Shown: positions 19,081 through 26,681 of the stretch, in pieces
Position numbering within the stretch: position 1 is the first letter of the stretch
Layout: every line of letters begins with the position of its first letter
Assembly: GCF_011082725.1 (NCBI RefSeq)
Contig: NZ_CP049715.1
Span: forward strand, 806,001-870,000
Length of the DNA stretch: 64,000 bases
Reading direction: 5' to 3'
DNA from: Apibacter sp. B3706
GTDB taxonomy: Bacteria > Bacteroidota > Bacteroidia > Flavobacteriales > Weeksellaceae
Notes under the pieces: generated by a model
Seen by the model: only the letters and a program-made list of their open reading frames with translations
Told to the model about the DNA's origin: nothing
Databases searched by the model: none
Translations under genes and position numbers: made by a program

Positions 19081-19247
19081 ATTACAAGTTGTAACAAAAT
19101 TTTTGTTACAAATTTAAAAAAGTGTAACAAAAAATTGGCAGAATATGGCAGAATATGGCACAGGTAAAAAAACGTAAAAAAGGGCTATAAACTGCGTAAA
19201 CACAAGAAAACCCGCTATTTATGCGGGTTTATTAGCAGAGAGGATGG
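19081..19247. repeat. Island direct repeat, right copy (att-like)
   Basis: Homologous to 11086-11240. It begins with four alternating inverted GTTACAA / TTGTAAC motifs (19089-19129), a likely recombinase or Xis binding cluster, has a short internal duplication (gcagaatatg twice), then the terminator hairpin and the tRNA 3' core. It separates the RM island from the prophage. Confidence 0.85.
19208..19230 (-). terminator. Terminator of the (now truncated) tRNA gene
   Basis: An 8-bp perfect stem (aaacccgc / gcgggttt) with a 7-nt loop lies 4 bp beyond the tRNA 3' fragment in its reading direction, with T-rich sequence following on the minus strand. It was probably the original tRNA terminator carried with the att region. 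Confidence 0.7.
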
Positions 19248-19256
19248 GATTCGAAC
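19235..19256 (-). other. tRNA 3'-end fragment (probable tRNA-Ser), attachment-site core
   Basis: On the minus strand this reads GTTCGAATCCCATCC then TCTCTGC: the T-loop TTCGAAT, the 3' side of the T stem CCCAT, a 7-nt acceptor strand CCTCTCT and discriminator G. A G discriminator fits tRNA-Ser. The 5' part of the tRNA is missing, so this is an att duplicate left by integration. The intact tRNA should lie at the far end of the prophage, outside the window. Confidence 0.7.
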
Positions 19257-19565
19257 ATTAATTGAATACCAACTACTTATGGTTGTTGGTATCAAAAAGT
19301 ATCAATTAAGGTTTTTAAAACTATTTTTAAAAAAATTACAACACATTTTGTACGTATCAACTTGTTTCCAATCATTAAAGTTGGAATTTTGATTTTTTGA
19401 GAGTACCTTTTCATAATAGCCTATTGAAAAAATTAGTAGTTCTAAGATTACTGTATTATTATTTTTTAACCAGTTAAATTTTTCATTTGATATAGTGCCT
19501 TTTTTGTTAAGGTACAATATGATCTTAAGCAGTTCGTTTTCGTTCATTTTTTTTAAGTATTTTTA
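19257..19565. repeat. Inverted copy of 55530-55846
   Basis: This segment, on the opposite strand, matches the small-gene region at 55530-55846 including its 81-codon ORF, upstream a-rich leader and the downstream stretch ending in attaattgaatacca. Identity is high but not perfect. The homology stops where the tRNA fragment begins. Confidence 0.8.
19302..19547 (-). CDS. Hypothetical phage protein, paralogue of 55552-55797
   Basis: An 81-residue protein, MNENELLKIILYLNKKGTIS..., nearly identical to the product at 55552-55797 with about ten substitutions, mostly at the C-terminus. No family is recognised; it looks all-helical, with an LNKKGTISNEKFNWL helix-turn-helix-like stretch. It sits beside the attachment core, so it may be a remnant of a related element rather than a working gene. 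Confidence 0.6.
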   Translation of the reverse strand: MNENELLKIILYLNKKGTISNEKFNWLKNNNTVILELLIFSIGYYEKVLSKNQNSNFNDWKQVDTYKMCCNFFKNSFKNLN

Positions 19566-19807
19566 GTGTAAACGCAATTTATAAAAAATACGGGATAAAA
19601 TTAATATGTTTAAAATCATATTTTGATTAATCCGTATAAAATCAAAGAGCTAACTATATAATTTTCAAATGTTAACAAATGGTTAATGCTTTGTAAAAAT
19701 TTTTTAAAAAAGTGGGTTGGTTATCGTGTGTTTATATTTTCATAAAAAAAATTTTTAAAATTCATTTTTAAATATATATATTCCAAGCATATAACTGTTT
19801 ATTTATA

Positions 19808-20343
19808 ACCAGGAGCAAACCAGAAGCAAACCAGAAGCAAACCAGGAGCAAACCAGGAGCAAACCAGGAGCAAACCAGAAGCAAACCAGAAGCAAACCAG
19901 AAGCAAACCAGGAGCAAAACAGAAGCAAACCAGAAGCAAACCAGGAGCAAAACAGAAGCAAACTAGAAGCAAACCAGAAGCAAACCAGGAGCAAACCAGG
20001 AGCAAACCAGGAGCAAACCAGAAGCAAACCAGAAGCAAACCAGAAGCAAACCAGGAGCAAAACAGAAGCAAACCAGAAGCAAACCAGGAGCAAAACAGAA
20101 GCAAACTAGAAGCAAACCAGGAGCAAACCAGAAGCAAACTAGAAGCAAACCAGGAGCAAAACAGAAGCAAACTAGAAGCAAACCAGGAGCAAAACAGAAG
20201 CAAACTAGAAGCAAACCAGGAGCAAACCAGAAGCAAACTAGAAGCAAACCAGGAGCAAAACAGAAGCAAACTAGAAGCAAACCAGGAGCAAACCAGAAGC
20301 AAACTAGAAGCAAACCAGGAGCAAAACAGAAGCAAACCAGGAG
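19808..20343 (+). repeat. 11-nt minisatellite, second copy (about 48 units)
   Basis: Tandem 11-nt units (agaagcaaacc, aggagcaaacc, aggagcaaaac and variants) match the coding repeat at 29712-30194. Here unit order is less regular and no start codon lies upstream on the plus strand. Because 11 is not a multiple of 3, all minus-strand frames are also open by chance; these are not genes. Confidence 0.9.
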
Positions 20344-20523
20344 CTAATGTAGAATGTATAATGTATAATGAAGAATGTATAATGAAGAATGAAAATGAAA
20401 ATGAAAATGAAAATGAAGAATGTAAAAAGAAGGATGATGTTCTTTTAGAAAAAGAACCAAAAGCGCCCCCGCTTTTAAAAAAAGTAGAGGGTGAAAATAA
20501 AAATTTATCTGGTTATATTCTAC
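20344..20523 (+). pseudogene. Fragment of the DUF6291/DnaT-like replication gene
   Basis: Directly follows the minisatellite and is almost identical (one or two substitutions until the end) to 30195-30375, the segment after the repeats in the replication gene. Homology stops at ggttatattctaca, before the DnaT-like domain. There is no 5' part. It is a duplicated internal fragment, left by recombination or from a related prophage. Confidence 0.85.
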
Positions 20524-21081
20524 AGATAAAAATTTTTTTTGATTTTTAGGAAATTTAAACAAGTCATTACATCACCTTATTAATAAACCTGTAAACGAAC
20601 CTCATCACTAACCTTGATACTAATCTCATCACGAACCTGTAAAATATTTTTACAGGTTAGCGTTAAGTCCGATGTATAGGGTTGTTATGAAGGGCATGTA
20701 ATTTTACAAAAAATAACCTCTTTTTTCGATTTTTAAAAGAAAAAAAGTAAGAAAGAAAAAAAATAAAAAAAGAAAGAAAAGAAAGAACCAAAGAAAAGAA
20801 AACCCCTCTTTTTTTTTGGAAAAATTTTTTTTCGATTTTTTCAATTTTGATTTTTTTTAAATAAAATAAAAAATCTATTCTACTTATCAGACTCACTTAC
20901 CCCGAAGGGGAGAAAAGAAAAAAAGTTGCGCAAAAAAAAGAAAAGATAAAATAAGGCTATTTAAGACACTTAAATTACCCTAGTGGTAGTCTTAGTTGTT
21001 TTTGATAAAAAAGTTCGTCAAAAGAGCTAAAAACATTAAAAACGGGAGTGTTAACTCTAAAGTCAAACATGTCAATCTTCT
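20524..21081. other. Gene-free left-end region with hairpin and purine tract
   Basis: No gene is supported in these ~560 bp. At 20575-20660 ACCT and ATCAC words recur in a loosely periodic way, ending in an 11-bp hairpin. A homopurine A/G tract follows at about 20738-20805, then long T runs and a ccccgaagggg mini-hairpin near 20899. It could hold replication or packaging signals, but nothing is decisive. Confidence 0.4.
20634..20658. other. Perfect hairpin in gene-free region
   Basis: An 11-bp stem (aacctgtaaaa / ttttacaggtt) with a 3-nt TAT loop. No T-run follows on the plus strand, so it is not an ordinary plus-strand terminator. It sits at the end of the ACCT/ATCAC-word cluster. Confidence 0.55.
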
Positions 21082-21495
21082 TTAATCTGATCTTTTTTTG
21101 GATTTATGCTTTGAATTTTCTAAAAAATATATTCGATTAGTAAGATCAATAATTTTTTTGAGCAATTCGTTTTCTTGTTTTAGCAATCGAACACTTTCTT
21201 CTAAAGATTTACAACGGTCCTTAAGATCTTCTTTTATTAAATTTTCGGTAGAAGTGGTTTTTTCTTTTTCTATCAACATTTCGCCTTCTCCTGTTAATAA
21301 CCAAGATTTATTAAATTCAGGAAATACAGAAATAATTTTATTTATCATTGCATGGCTGAAATTTTTAGTTTTTCCTTTCTGTATATCGTAGATTGCCTGA
21401 GGCCTAGCAAGTCCTATTTTTTCAGAAAATGACTTAGGATTTAACTTTGTGTATACCAGAATGTTATTAAGTTGTTTTATTGTGCTCATTATCAT
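21082..21495 (-). CDS. Phage repressor-like HTH protein
   Basis: 137 residues (an alternative start 6 nt in gives MSTIKQ). The N-terminal HTH has FSEKIGLARPQAIYDIQKGK, followed by FSHAMINKIISVFPEFNKSWLLTGEGEML, the form typical of Bacteroidota phage repressors. The C-terminal third is a coiled coil with repeated LL-x-K. No S24 peptidase domain is present. It is the first of three HTH genes read away from the early operon, and so a candidate lysogeny regulator. Confidence 0.8.
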   Translation of the reverse strand: MIMSTIKQLNNILVYTKLNPKSFSEKIGLARPQAIYDIQKGKTKNFSHAMINKIISVFPEFNKSWLLTGEGEMLIEKEKTTSTENLIKEDLKDRCKSLEESVRLLKQENELLKKIIDLTNRIYFLENSKHKSKKRSD

Positions 21496-21524
21496 AAATA
21501 AATAAAAGTTAAAACTTATTTTAT

Positions 21525-21878
21525 TTATTTCCGTATTGTTTTGCCCTTAGTAAACTTTGAAAGTTCATTTTTAAGATCGTTTATTTCAAGTTTATATGAT
21601 TCATTTAAATCCTCTAATATTTTAATTCTCTTATTAGCATTTTTTAATTTTTCTTCTATAAGTTGTACATCGTAGAGAGCAACGTCTGTTATATCAGGAT
21701 TTAAAACATTATTTTCGTAATTTTCAATTAACTTAATAGCACTTTGCGATATTTTTCTTTGTCCCTGCTCCCATCCTTGCACAGCTCTAATTGTAGTTCC
21801 AACAATATTTGCTAACCCTTCTTGGGTTAAATTATATTTTTTTCTAAATTCTTTAATATCTAATCTATTCATTATCAA
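21525..21878 (-). CDS. Xre-family HTH regulator
   Basis: 117 residues. The HTH_3 domain (residues 5-60) has YNLTQEGLANIVGTTIRAVQGWEQGQRKIS, followed by a coiled coil (ALYDVQLIEEKLKNANKRIK...LKNELSKFTKG). The C-terminal half is nearly the same as that of the neighbour at 21975-22406, so they arose by duplication. It probably binds operators in the 22.4-kb divergent region. Confidence 0.82.
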   Translation of the reverse strand: MIMNRLDIKEFRKKYNLTQEGLANIVGTTIRAVQGWEQGQRKISQSAIKLIENYENNVLNPDITDVALYDVQLIEEKLKNANKRIKILEDLNESYKLEINDLKNELSKFTKGKTIRK

Positions 21879-21974
21879 AAAAATATATCATTTTAACACA
21901 TATTTAACACTCAATGCGTTAGTTTTTTATTTGCTTTATAACACATTGTGTTATATTTTTAATGCCTTATAAAA

Positions 21975-22406
21975 TTATCTTGTATTTATATTTCCTTTAG
22001 TAAACCTTAAAAGCTCATTTTTAAGATCGTTTATTTCAAGTTTATATGATTCAACTAACTCTTCCAGTAATTCAATTCTCTTATTAGCGTTTTTTAATTT
22101 TTCTTCTGAAAGTTGTACATCGTAGAGAGCTATTTCTGTTATATTCGGATTTGCAAGGATATTTTCTTCTATACTTGTATTTTTGTTAATGGGAACCAGA
22201 GCTTTATTAGAATGTTTATGTGTCGAACTTAATTGCGTGATAAGTTCGTCTCCCAAGACGTTTCTTAATTTTTGAATGTTGGTAAAAGATATATCTCTTT
22301 TACCGTTTTCCCAGTATTGCACCGTTCTTAAGGATACTCCGATTTGATTAGCTATGTCGGTTTGACTTAGACCGCGACTCTTACGTAATGTCTTTAAATT
22401 CAACAT
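21975..22406 (-). CDS. Xre-family HTH regulator, paralogue
   Basis: 143 residues. The N-terminal HTH has SRGLSQTDIANQIGVSLRTVQYWENGKRDIS, the C-terminal coiled coil ALYDVQLSEEKLKNANKRIELLEEL...FTKGN. It lies divergent to the early operon across a 106-bp gap containing a palindrome and a -7 element, the usual position of a main phage repressor. Confidence 0.82.
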   Translation of the reverse strand: MLNLKTLRKSRGLSQTDIANQIGVSLRTVQYWENGKRDISFTNIQKLRNVLGDELITQLSSTHKHSNKALVPINKNTSIEENILANPNITEIALYDVQLSEEKLKNANKRIELLEELVESYKLEINDLKNELLRFTKGNINTR

Positions 22407-22433
22407 TATATTAAATATAAAATTTATAATATG

Positions 22434-22453
22434 AATAAATATGCATATTTATT
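22434..22453. promoter_or_regulatory. 20-bp perfect palindrome, candidate operator
   Basis: AATAAATATGCATATTTATT is its own reverse complement. It lies between the divergent HTH gene and the early operon, 23 bp before the early -7 element, a typical repressor operator position. Confidence 0.55.
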
Positions 22454-22475
22454 TTTTTATATGCACATTTGTTCA

Positions 22476-22483
22476 TATATTTG
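22476..22483 (+). promoter_or_regulatory. -7 element of the early rightward promoter
   Basis: TATATTTG matches TAnnTTTG and lies 30 bp before the first early gene (ATG 22513). No clear -33 TTG is seen, which could make it activator- or repressor-dependent. Confidence 0.5.
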
Positions 22484-22512
22484 TACTTATTAACTTACTT
22501 ACACACAAATAT

Positions 22513-22701
22513 ATGGAAAAAATCAATATACGAGGTGCAATCAACTCTCTAAAGGTGGAGGGGGGAGTGTTGAAATTTCCGAAGCCTCTTTATCGACCTT
22601 CTATAATCCGATCAATTGCCGGACAAATCACCTCCGATTCAGGTAAAAAATTTAATGTCTCTGCTTCATTAAATGAAACCATCGTAAAACGAGTAATGTA
22701 A
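22513..22701 (+). CDS. Small early phage protein
   Basis: 62 residues starting at the ATG just after the promoter; an in-frame upstream ATG at 22441 lies before the promoter and is unlikely. The pattern RGAINSL..GGVLKFPK....S[IV]I is seen in small Bacteroidota phage early proteins, but no function is known to me. First gene of the rightward early operon. Confidence 0.6.
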   Translation: MEKINIRGAINSLKVEGGVLKFPKPLYRPSIIRSIAGQITSDSGKKFNVSASLNETIVKRVM

Positions 22702-22712
22702 TAAAATTTATT

Positions 22713-22901
22713 ATGAATGTCTTAACCATAAAAGAAGTGAGCGCGAGGACTTCATTGTCTGCCCGCACCATTTACCGAATGATAGACAAGGGCACAATAG
22801 GATTAGATGATACTTTTTTGGTGGGTAACATCAGAAAAAAAAGAGTCATAACCGAGCAGTGGGTTGAAGATTTTATAAATAAACACAGAAGGTATAATTA
22901 G
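22713..22901 (+). CDS. Excisionase-like HTH protein
   Basis: 62 residues, MNVLTIKEVSARTSLSARTIYRMIDKG..., a MerR/HTH_17 winged helix of the kind used by excisionases and small phage regulators; ends VEDFINKHRR. It follows the first early gene by 11 bp. It could be the Xis partner of the missing integrase or a transcription factor. Confidence 0.7.
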   Translation: MNVLTIKEVSARTSLSARTIYRMIDKGTIGLDDTFLVGNIRKKRVITEQWVEDFINKHRRYN

Positions 22902-22927
22902 AAAAAACCTTAAAAAATTGTCTTGTT

Positions 22928-23278
22928 ATGGAAATAAATATAAAAATTAATATAGAATTTGGAGAAAAGGCCTTAAAAGTTTTAAAAAAATGCGGTAAAA
23001 ATTTCTTAGATACTGTTGATTTAAACGAACCGAAAGAAGAAAGTATAAAAGAAAACAAGAAAGAGGATAAAAAAAATATCCCGCCTGTAGATCCTTTCTA
23101 CAAACTCACCGACAATATAAAATTCGATAAAATCAAAAAAAAGATTAACTCTCTTATAAGGTTTAAAAAAAATCAAGAAGTTAAAGAATTACTTAACCAA
23201 TTCAATATCGATCGCATTTCCGAATTAGAGACAGAGAAATATAATGAGTTTTTCGAGCATTTACAGAAAATCATGTAG
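22928..23278 (+). CDS. Hypothetical early phage protein
   Basis: 116 residues, very rich in Lys, Glu and Asn. The first 30 residues contain EINIKINIEFGEKALKVLKK, then a charged linker. The C-terminal part, FDKIKKKINSLIRFKKNQEVKELLNQFNIDRISEL, looks helical and resembles the end of Bacteroidota phage ssDNA-annealing accessory proteins, but I would not name it. Confidence 0.55.
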   Translation: MEINIKINIEFGEKALKVLKKCGKNFLDTVDLNEPKEESIKENKKEDKKNIPPVDPFYKLTDNIKFDKIKKKINSLIRFKKNQEVKELLNQFNIDRISELETEKYNEFFEHLQKIM

Positions 23279-23401
23279 AAAACAAAAACGATCAAAAACC
23301 CTTTAACTGTAAAATCGCTAATCAAAAATTAGAATAATAAAATAAAAAAAAAGCCCTGAAGCAACAGGACTTAATCACAATAATATCAATTAAATATTAT
23401 C

Positions 23402-23734
23402 ATGAAAACAATAAGTGCAAATATAACTAAAAAAAGAGAAGTATCAAAAAAATTAGCTGAGTCGTTTTTTCAAGAGGCTATTGATGTTTTATTCAACATA
23501 ATAATACTTCCTAAAGAAAGCAATTTACATTACGAGATAGAAAAAATAGAAGGATCCATCGTAAGTGTGAAATTTTATTGGACAAAAGATTTTCAAAATT
23601 ACGATTACTCCTGCGATTACTGGGAAGAAGTTATCGACTGTTATTCAACCCTTTACAACTTCAATAAACCTTATGACAGTATAATCGATGAAATAGTAGA
23701 GGACCTGGAAAGAGAAGTAAAAGTATATTTTTAA
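23402..23734 (+). CDS. Hypothetical early phage protein
   Basis: 110 residues, acidic and aromatic-rich (FYWTKDFQNYDYSCDYWEE). No family is recognised. It is preceded by a 120-bp gap with a weak hairpin (aagccctg...caggactt) near 23353 and followed by the next gene at 11 bp. Confidence 0.55.
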   Translation: MKTISANITKKREVSKKLAESFFQEAIDVLFNIIILPKESNLHYEIEKIEGSIVSVKFYWTKDFQNYDYSCDYWEEVIDCYSTLYNFNKPYDSIIDEIVEDLEREVKVYF

Positions 23735-23745
23735 AACATTACAAA

Positions 23746-23979
23746 ATGGATACTACAATAAAAGGCGTAAAACTTCTTTACGATGAAGCCTTAGAAAATA
23801 ATAATATCACATTAGCGAAGGCGTACGAAAAATACCTTAAAAAGGTAGACACTCAAGAGAATAGACACCAATCAATAATTAAAGGGTTTAAAAATAATCA
23901 AATACAAAGTGCTTTTAGTAACGGTAAGACTTTTAAATCATTAAAAGAATACTTAGCATACCATGAAAAGAATATATAA
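23746..23979 (+). CDS. Hypothetical small phage protein
   Basis: 77 residues, helical and Lys-rich (TLAKAYEKYLKKVDTQENR...). No recognised domain. Part of the early operon. Confidence 0.5.
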   Translation: MDTTIKGVKLLYDEALENNNITLAKAYEKYLKKVDTQENRHQSIIKGFKNNQIQSAFSNGKTFKSLKEYLAYHEKNI

Positions 23980-24061
23980 TTATTTCACATGGTGGTTGCT
24001 TACCATGTCAAGTATTGAAAAAATTCAAGAGTTCTTAAAAGAAGAAACCCAAAACCGATAA
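23963..24061 (+). CDS. Possible 32-residue peptide
   Basis: An ATG inside the end of the previous gene opens a short frame: MKRIYNYFTWWLLTMSS, then a charged helix. It fills the gap before the ATPase gene (26 bp). A hydrophobic stretch with two Trp could touch the membrane. Only position supports it. Confidence 0.3.
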   Translation: MKRIYNYFTWWLLTMSSIEKIQEFLKEETQNR

Positions 24062-24087
24062 TAATAATCAATTAACATATTTTACTA

Positions 24088-25020
24088 ATGAGTTTAATAA
24101 AAAAACCTTACGAGCTGTCAATTCAAGAAAAAGTTAAACTTTTAATTTACGGACAGCCGGGAGTTGGAAAGACAACCTTGGCCCTCTCATCGCCCAGTCC
24201 TTTATTGCTTGATTTTGATAACGGGGTACATAGGGTAGATTACGAACATCAAACCGATACCGTGCAAATGACTTGCTGGGAAGACTGCTTAAATGTATTG
24301 AATGATAATTTAAATGATTATCAATCAATTGTTATAGATACAGGGGGGAAAATGCTGGATTACATGAGTCAGTACATCATAAAGAATAATCCAAAAAAGG
24401 GTAGATCAAGTGGAGAATTAACTATACAGGGATATGGTGAAAGAAAAAATATTTTCAGGCAATTTATTAAAAAAGTAATGCAGCTTAATAAGCATTTAAT
24501 TTTTGTTGCTCACAGAGACACCCAAAAAGAAGGGGATGAATATAGACATATACCGTTATTCGGGGGAAGCTCTTATGGTGATTTGGTTATAGATCTGGAT
24601 CTTGTGGGATATGTAGAAGCTGTTGACAGAAAATGGGAAATTACATTTGATCCTACCAGCAAAAGTGAAGGTAAAAATACATGCAAACTACCTTCCATGA
24701 TGAAGATTCCTGATTTGTTTAATACCAATGGACATACTTTGACAAACAATTTTTTACAAACCCATGTCATAAACCCTTATATCCAAAACCAAAAAAACAG
24801 GATAGAAGAAGGGATAAAATATAGAGCTGTACTAGAAGAGATTGAAAATAACATAATATTAATAACAGACGAAGCATCGGCCAATGATTTTATTTCAAGG
24901 ATAGATTCTTTTGAACACGTTGGCAATTCCAAAGCGATGGCCGGACAGTTGATGGCTAAAAAAGCTCGAGAACTAGGGATAACTTATAATAAAGAAAAGG
25001 CATGCTATGAAAAAGCCTAG
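24088..25020 (+). CDS. Sak4-like phage ATPase (AAA_24)
   Basis: A 310-residue RecA-fold ATPase with Walker A YGQPGVGKTTLA (about residues 23-34), a hydrophobic LLLDFDNG strand following, and Walker B QSIVIDTGG. Such proteins (AAA_24, Sak4 type) act in phage recombination with single-strand annealing or nuclease partners. The C-terminal 60 residues are helical. It overlaps the next gene, a PD-(D/E)XK nuclease, by 14 nt, consistent with a recombination module. Confidence 0.8.
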   Translation: MSLIKKPYELSIQEKVKLLIYGQPGVGKTTLALSSPSPLLLDFDNGVHRVDYEHQTDTVQMTCWEDCLNVLNDNLNDYQSIVIDTGGKMLDYMSQYIIKNNPKKGRSSGELTIQGYGERKNIFRQFIKKVMQLNKHLIFVAHRDTQKEGDEYRHIPLFGGSSYGDLVIDLDLVGYVEAVDRKWEITFDPTSKSEGKNTCKLPSMMKIPDLFNTNGHTLTNNFLQTHVINPYIQNQKNRIEEGIKYRAVLEEIENNIILITDEASANDFISRIDSFEHVGNSKAMAGQLMAKKARELGITYNKEKACYEKA

Positions 25021-25756
25021 ATACCAATTTTATGCAACCCTCTTAGATGCCTTTCAAAATTATTTGAACAGTTCATTAATTTATCAGGAATACTGGGGAT
25101 TTTCAGACGATCCGAATATTTCGGAAGATGAATTTGAACAGCAGCAAAAACAATCGTTGTTGGACCGCATAAACAGAATTCCTTTTGTAAGCGAAAAAGC
25201 AGATCGAGGAACGGCGTTTAACGAGGTAATTGATTGCATAAACGAAAATAGGTCCTCTGAAATAATGAATTTTGAATCTGATGAAAAGAAAAACAGTATT
25301 ACTGTTAATTTTAAAGAACAAACATTTGTTTTTCCACTTGATTTATGTAAGGAATTTTCGAATTATTTTAAAGAATCTGCGTCACAAGTCTATAATGAAG
25401 GGATTTTATCAACTCAATACGGGGAAGTGCTTTTATACGGATATATTGACAAGTTGATGCCTAGTTCCATAAACGACATCAAATTAACAAGTAAATATCA
25501 AGCGGGAAAGTTTAAAAGGAATTGGCAGCATATTGTATATCCCTATAACTTAAATTATAGCGGGAATAATGTGTCAGACTTTGAATATAATATTGTGGTA
25601 GTAAACAAAGATAAATACTCAATTTATAAAGAATACTACAACTATCAACCCGAAAGAGATATTTTAAGATTAAAAAACCATGTAGAACACTTTATAGAAT
25701 TCATAGAATCTAACAGAGCAAACATAACTGATAAAAAAATATTTAATGAGTTATGA
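25007..25756 (+). CDS. PD-(D/E)XK-like nuclease
   Basis: 249 residues. The central GEVLLYGYIDKLMPSSINDIKLTSKY has the D-x11..-D-x-K pattern of PD-(D/E)XK nucleases (Cas4/exonuclease type), followed by the YPYNL helix region. No Fe-S cysteines are seen. It is translationally coupled to the Sak4-like gene and overlaps the next start (ATGA), so probably the phage recombination exonuclease. The family is assigned from motif shape only. Confidence 0.65.
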   Translation: MKKPRYQFYATLLDAFQNYLNSSLIYQEYWGFSDDPNISEDEFEQQQKQSLLDRINRIPFVSEKADRGTAFNEVIDCINENRSSEIMNFESDEKKNSITVNFKEQTFVFPLDLCKEFSNYFKESASQVYNEGILSTQYGEVLLYGYIDKLMPSSINDIKLTSKYQAGKFKRNWQHIVYPYNLNYSGNNVSDFEYNIVVVNKDKYSIYKEYYNYQPERDILRLKNHVEHFIEFIESNRANITDKKIFNEL

Positions 25757-26194
25757 TGTACAACGCAGAAAAACCAGTCGACATTCAAAAAGCAAAAGAA
25801 TACTTTAATTGGTTGATAACCAACAAAAAAAACCTTCGAATTAACAAAAAAACAACCCATACGAAGTATAAGTCAAAACAATTATTTGCATTTACTGTTA
25901 AGTTCTTTCGCTCTGGAATATGGAGACACCTTAGAATATGTAAAGTTAGAAATATTTAAAAAGAAATTGAATTCGGACATTTTTAAAACCGAACATCTAA
26001 ATAAAAAAACGGGTGAGATTCGCGAAGACTGGAAGAGTACGTCAATACTCAACAGTAAAGATTTGACGATAGCAATAGACAGATTAAGAGCATATTCATT
26101 AAAAGAATTCGGTCATTACCTACCCGAACCAAATGACTTGAACTTTTTAAATGAAATAAGAATCAGTATTGAAAACAATAAAGAATATTTATAA
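25753..26194 (+). pseudogene. NinB-like recombination protein gene with a frameshift
   Basis: The first frame (MMYNAEKPVDIQKAKEYFNW...KTTHTKYKSKQ) runs out near 25880. From there the next frame continues directly as YLHLLLSSFALEYGDTLEYVK...LTIAIDRLRAYS...GHYLPEPNDLNFLNEI, the conserved core of a Bacteroidota phage NinB-like/recombination family. Joining needs skipping one base at about 25880 (an extra T). It could be a real mutation, a sequencing error, or programmed +1 slippage; no ATG lies in position to start the second part. It follows the nuclease gene with an ATGA overlap. Confidence 0.65.
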
Positions 26195-26224
26195 ATAATT
26201 AAAACTAAATAAAAAATTAAAAAC

Positions 26225-26677
26225 ATGAAAAAAGAAGAATTAGCACAATTATTAAATGGTCGTCAATATGGAGATGAAATGACCGATGAAGAGCAATTAC
26301 AAGCCAAAAAAAATGGGCTTTTGGTTTGTTTCGCGGCTTCTGATGATTTATTGGAATTAAGAGGTATTATACATAGTGGAGCAGGAGTTTATGAAGGTGG
26401 GTGTGTTTTACTTTATAAAAACAAAGATCAGAAAATTACATTTTTGTACGAATCAGACTATGATGAGTTCTCAGACATTTTTGATAAAAATGGTTATCCT
26501 ATATCTCTTAGAATGCTGCCTATTAAAGCAGAATGGTGTCCAGAAGAACTAGCCTGTTCATGGTTAATAACAACAGATATTCCTCATGCAACATTTGACA
26601 TTTATGATGATGAAGAATTGTATTGCCGTGGGATCGTATTAGAATTATCAGATATTGAAAATTACTTAAATAATTAA
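26225..26677 (+). CDS. Hypothetical phage protein, paralogue of 32134-32598
   Basis: 150 residues beginning MKKEELAQLLNGRQYGDEMT and ending in IYDDEELYCRGIVLELSDIENYL. The paralogue 6 kb downstream shares both ends almost exactly, with a divergent middle. The pattern resembles small beta-rich Bacteroidota phage proteins of unknown role. Confidence 0.6.
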   Translation: MKKEELAQLLNGRQYGDEMTDEEQLQAKKNGLLVCFAASDDLLELRGIIHSGAGVYEGGCVLLYKNKDQKITFLYESDYDEFSDIFDKNGYPISLRMLPIKAEWCPEELACSWLITTDIPHATFDIYDDEELYCRGIVLELSDIENYLNN

Positions 26678-26681
26678 AACC

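Larger units (their letters stand above)
11086..19256. mobile_element. Genomic island with type I RM + PrrC-like system, flanked by direct repeats
   Basis: Two ~155-165 bp direct repeats (11086-11240 and 19081-19247) bound an 8-kb block containing only hsdR, hsdS, a PrrC-like gene, hsdM and a truncated integrase. The repeats end in the 3' portion of a tRNA gene, a standard integration target. The integrase fossil beside the right repeat supports origin by site-specific integration. The island now looks immobile on its own because its integrase is broken. Confidence 0.7.

Noticed and set aside
18902-19117. Plus-strand 71-codon frame
   Set aside because: The opposite strand here encodes the integrase arm-domain fragment, which matches a known family; the plus frame is its shadow.
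19768-20335. Long minus-strand frames rich in Leu, Cys, Trp and Phe across the minisatellite
   Set aside because: They are the reverse translation of an 11-nt repeat that has no stop in any frame; all three minus frames are open at once and none has a conserved domain or start context.
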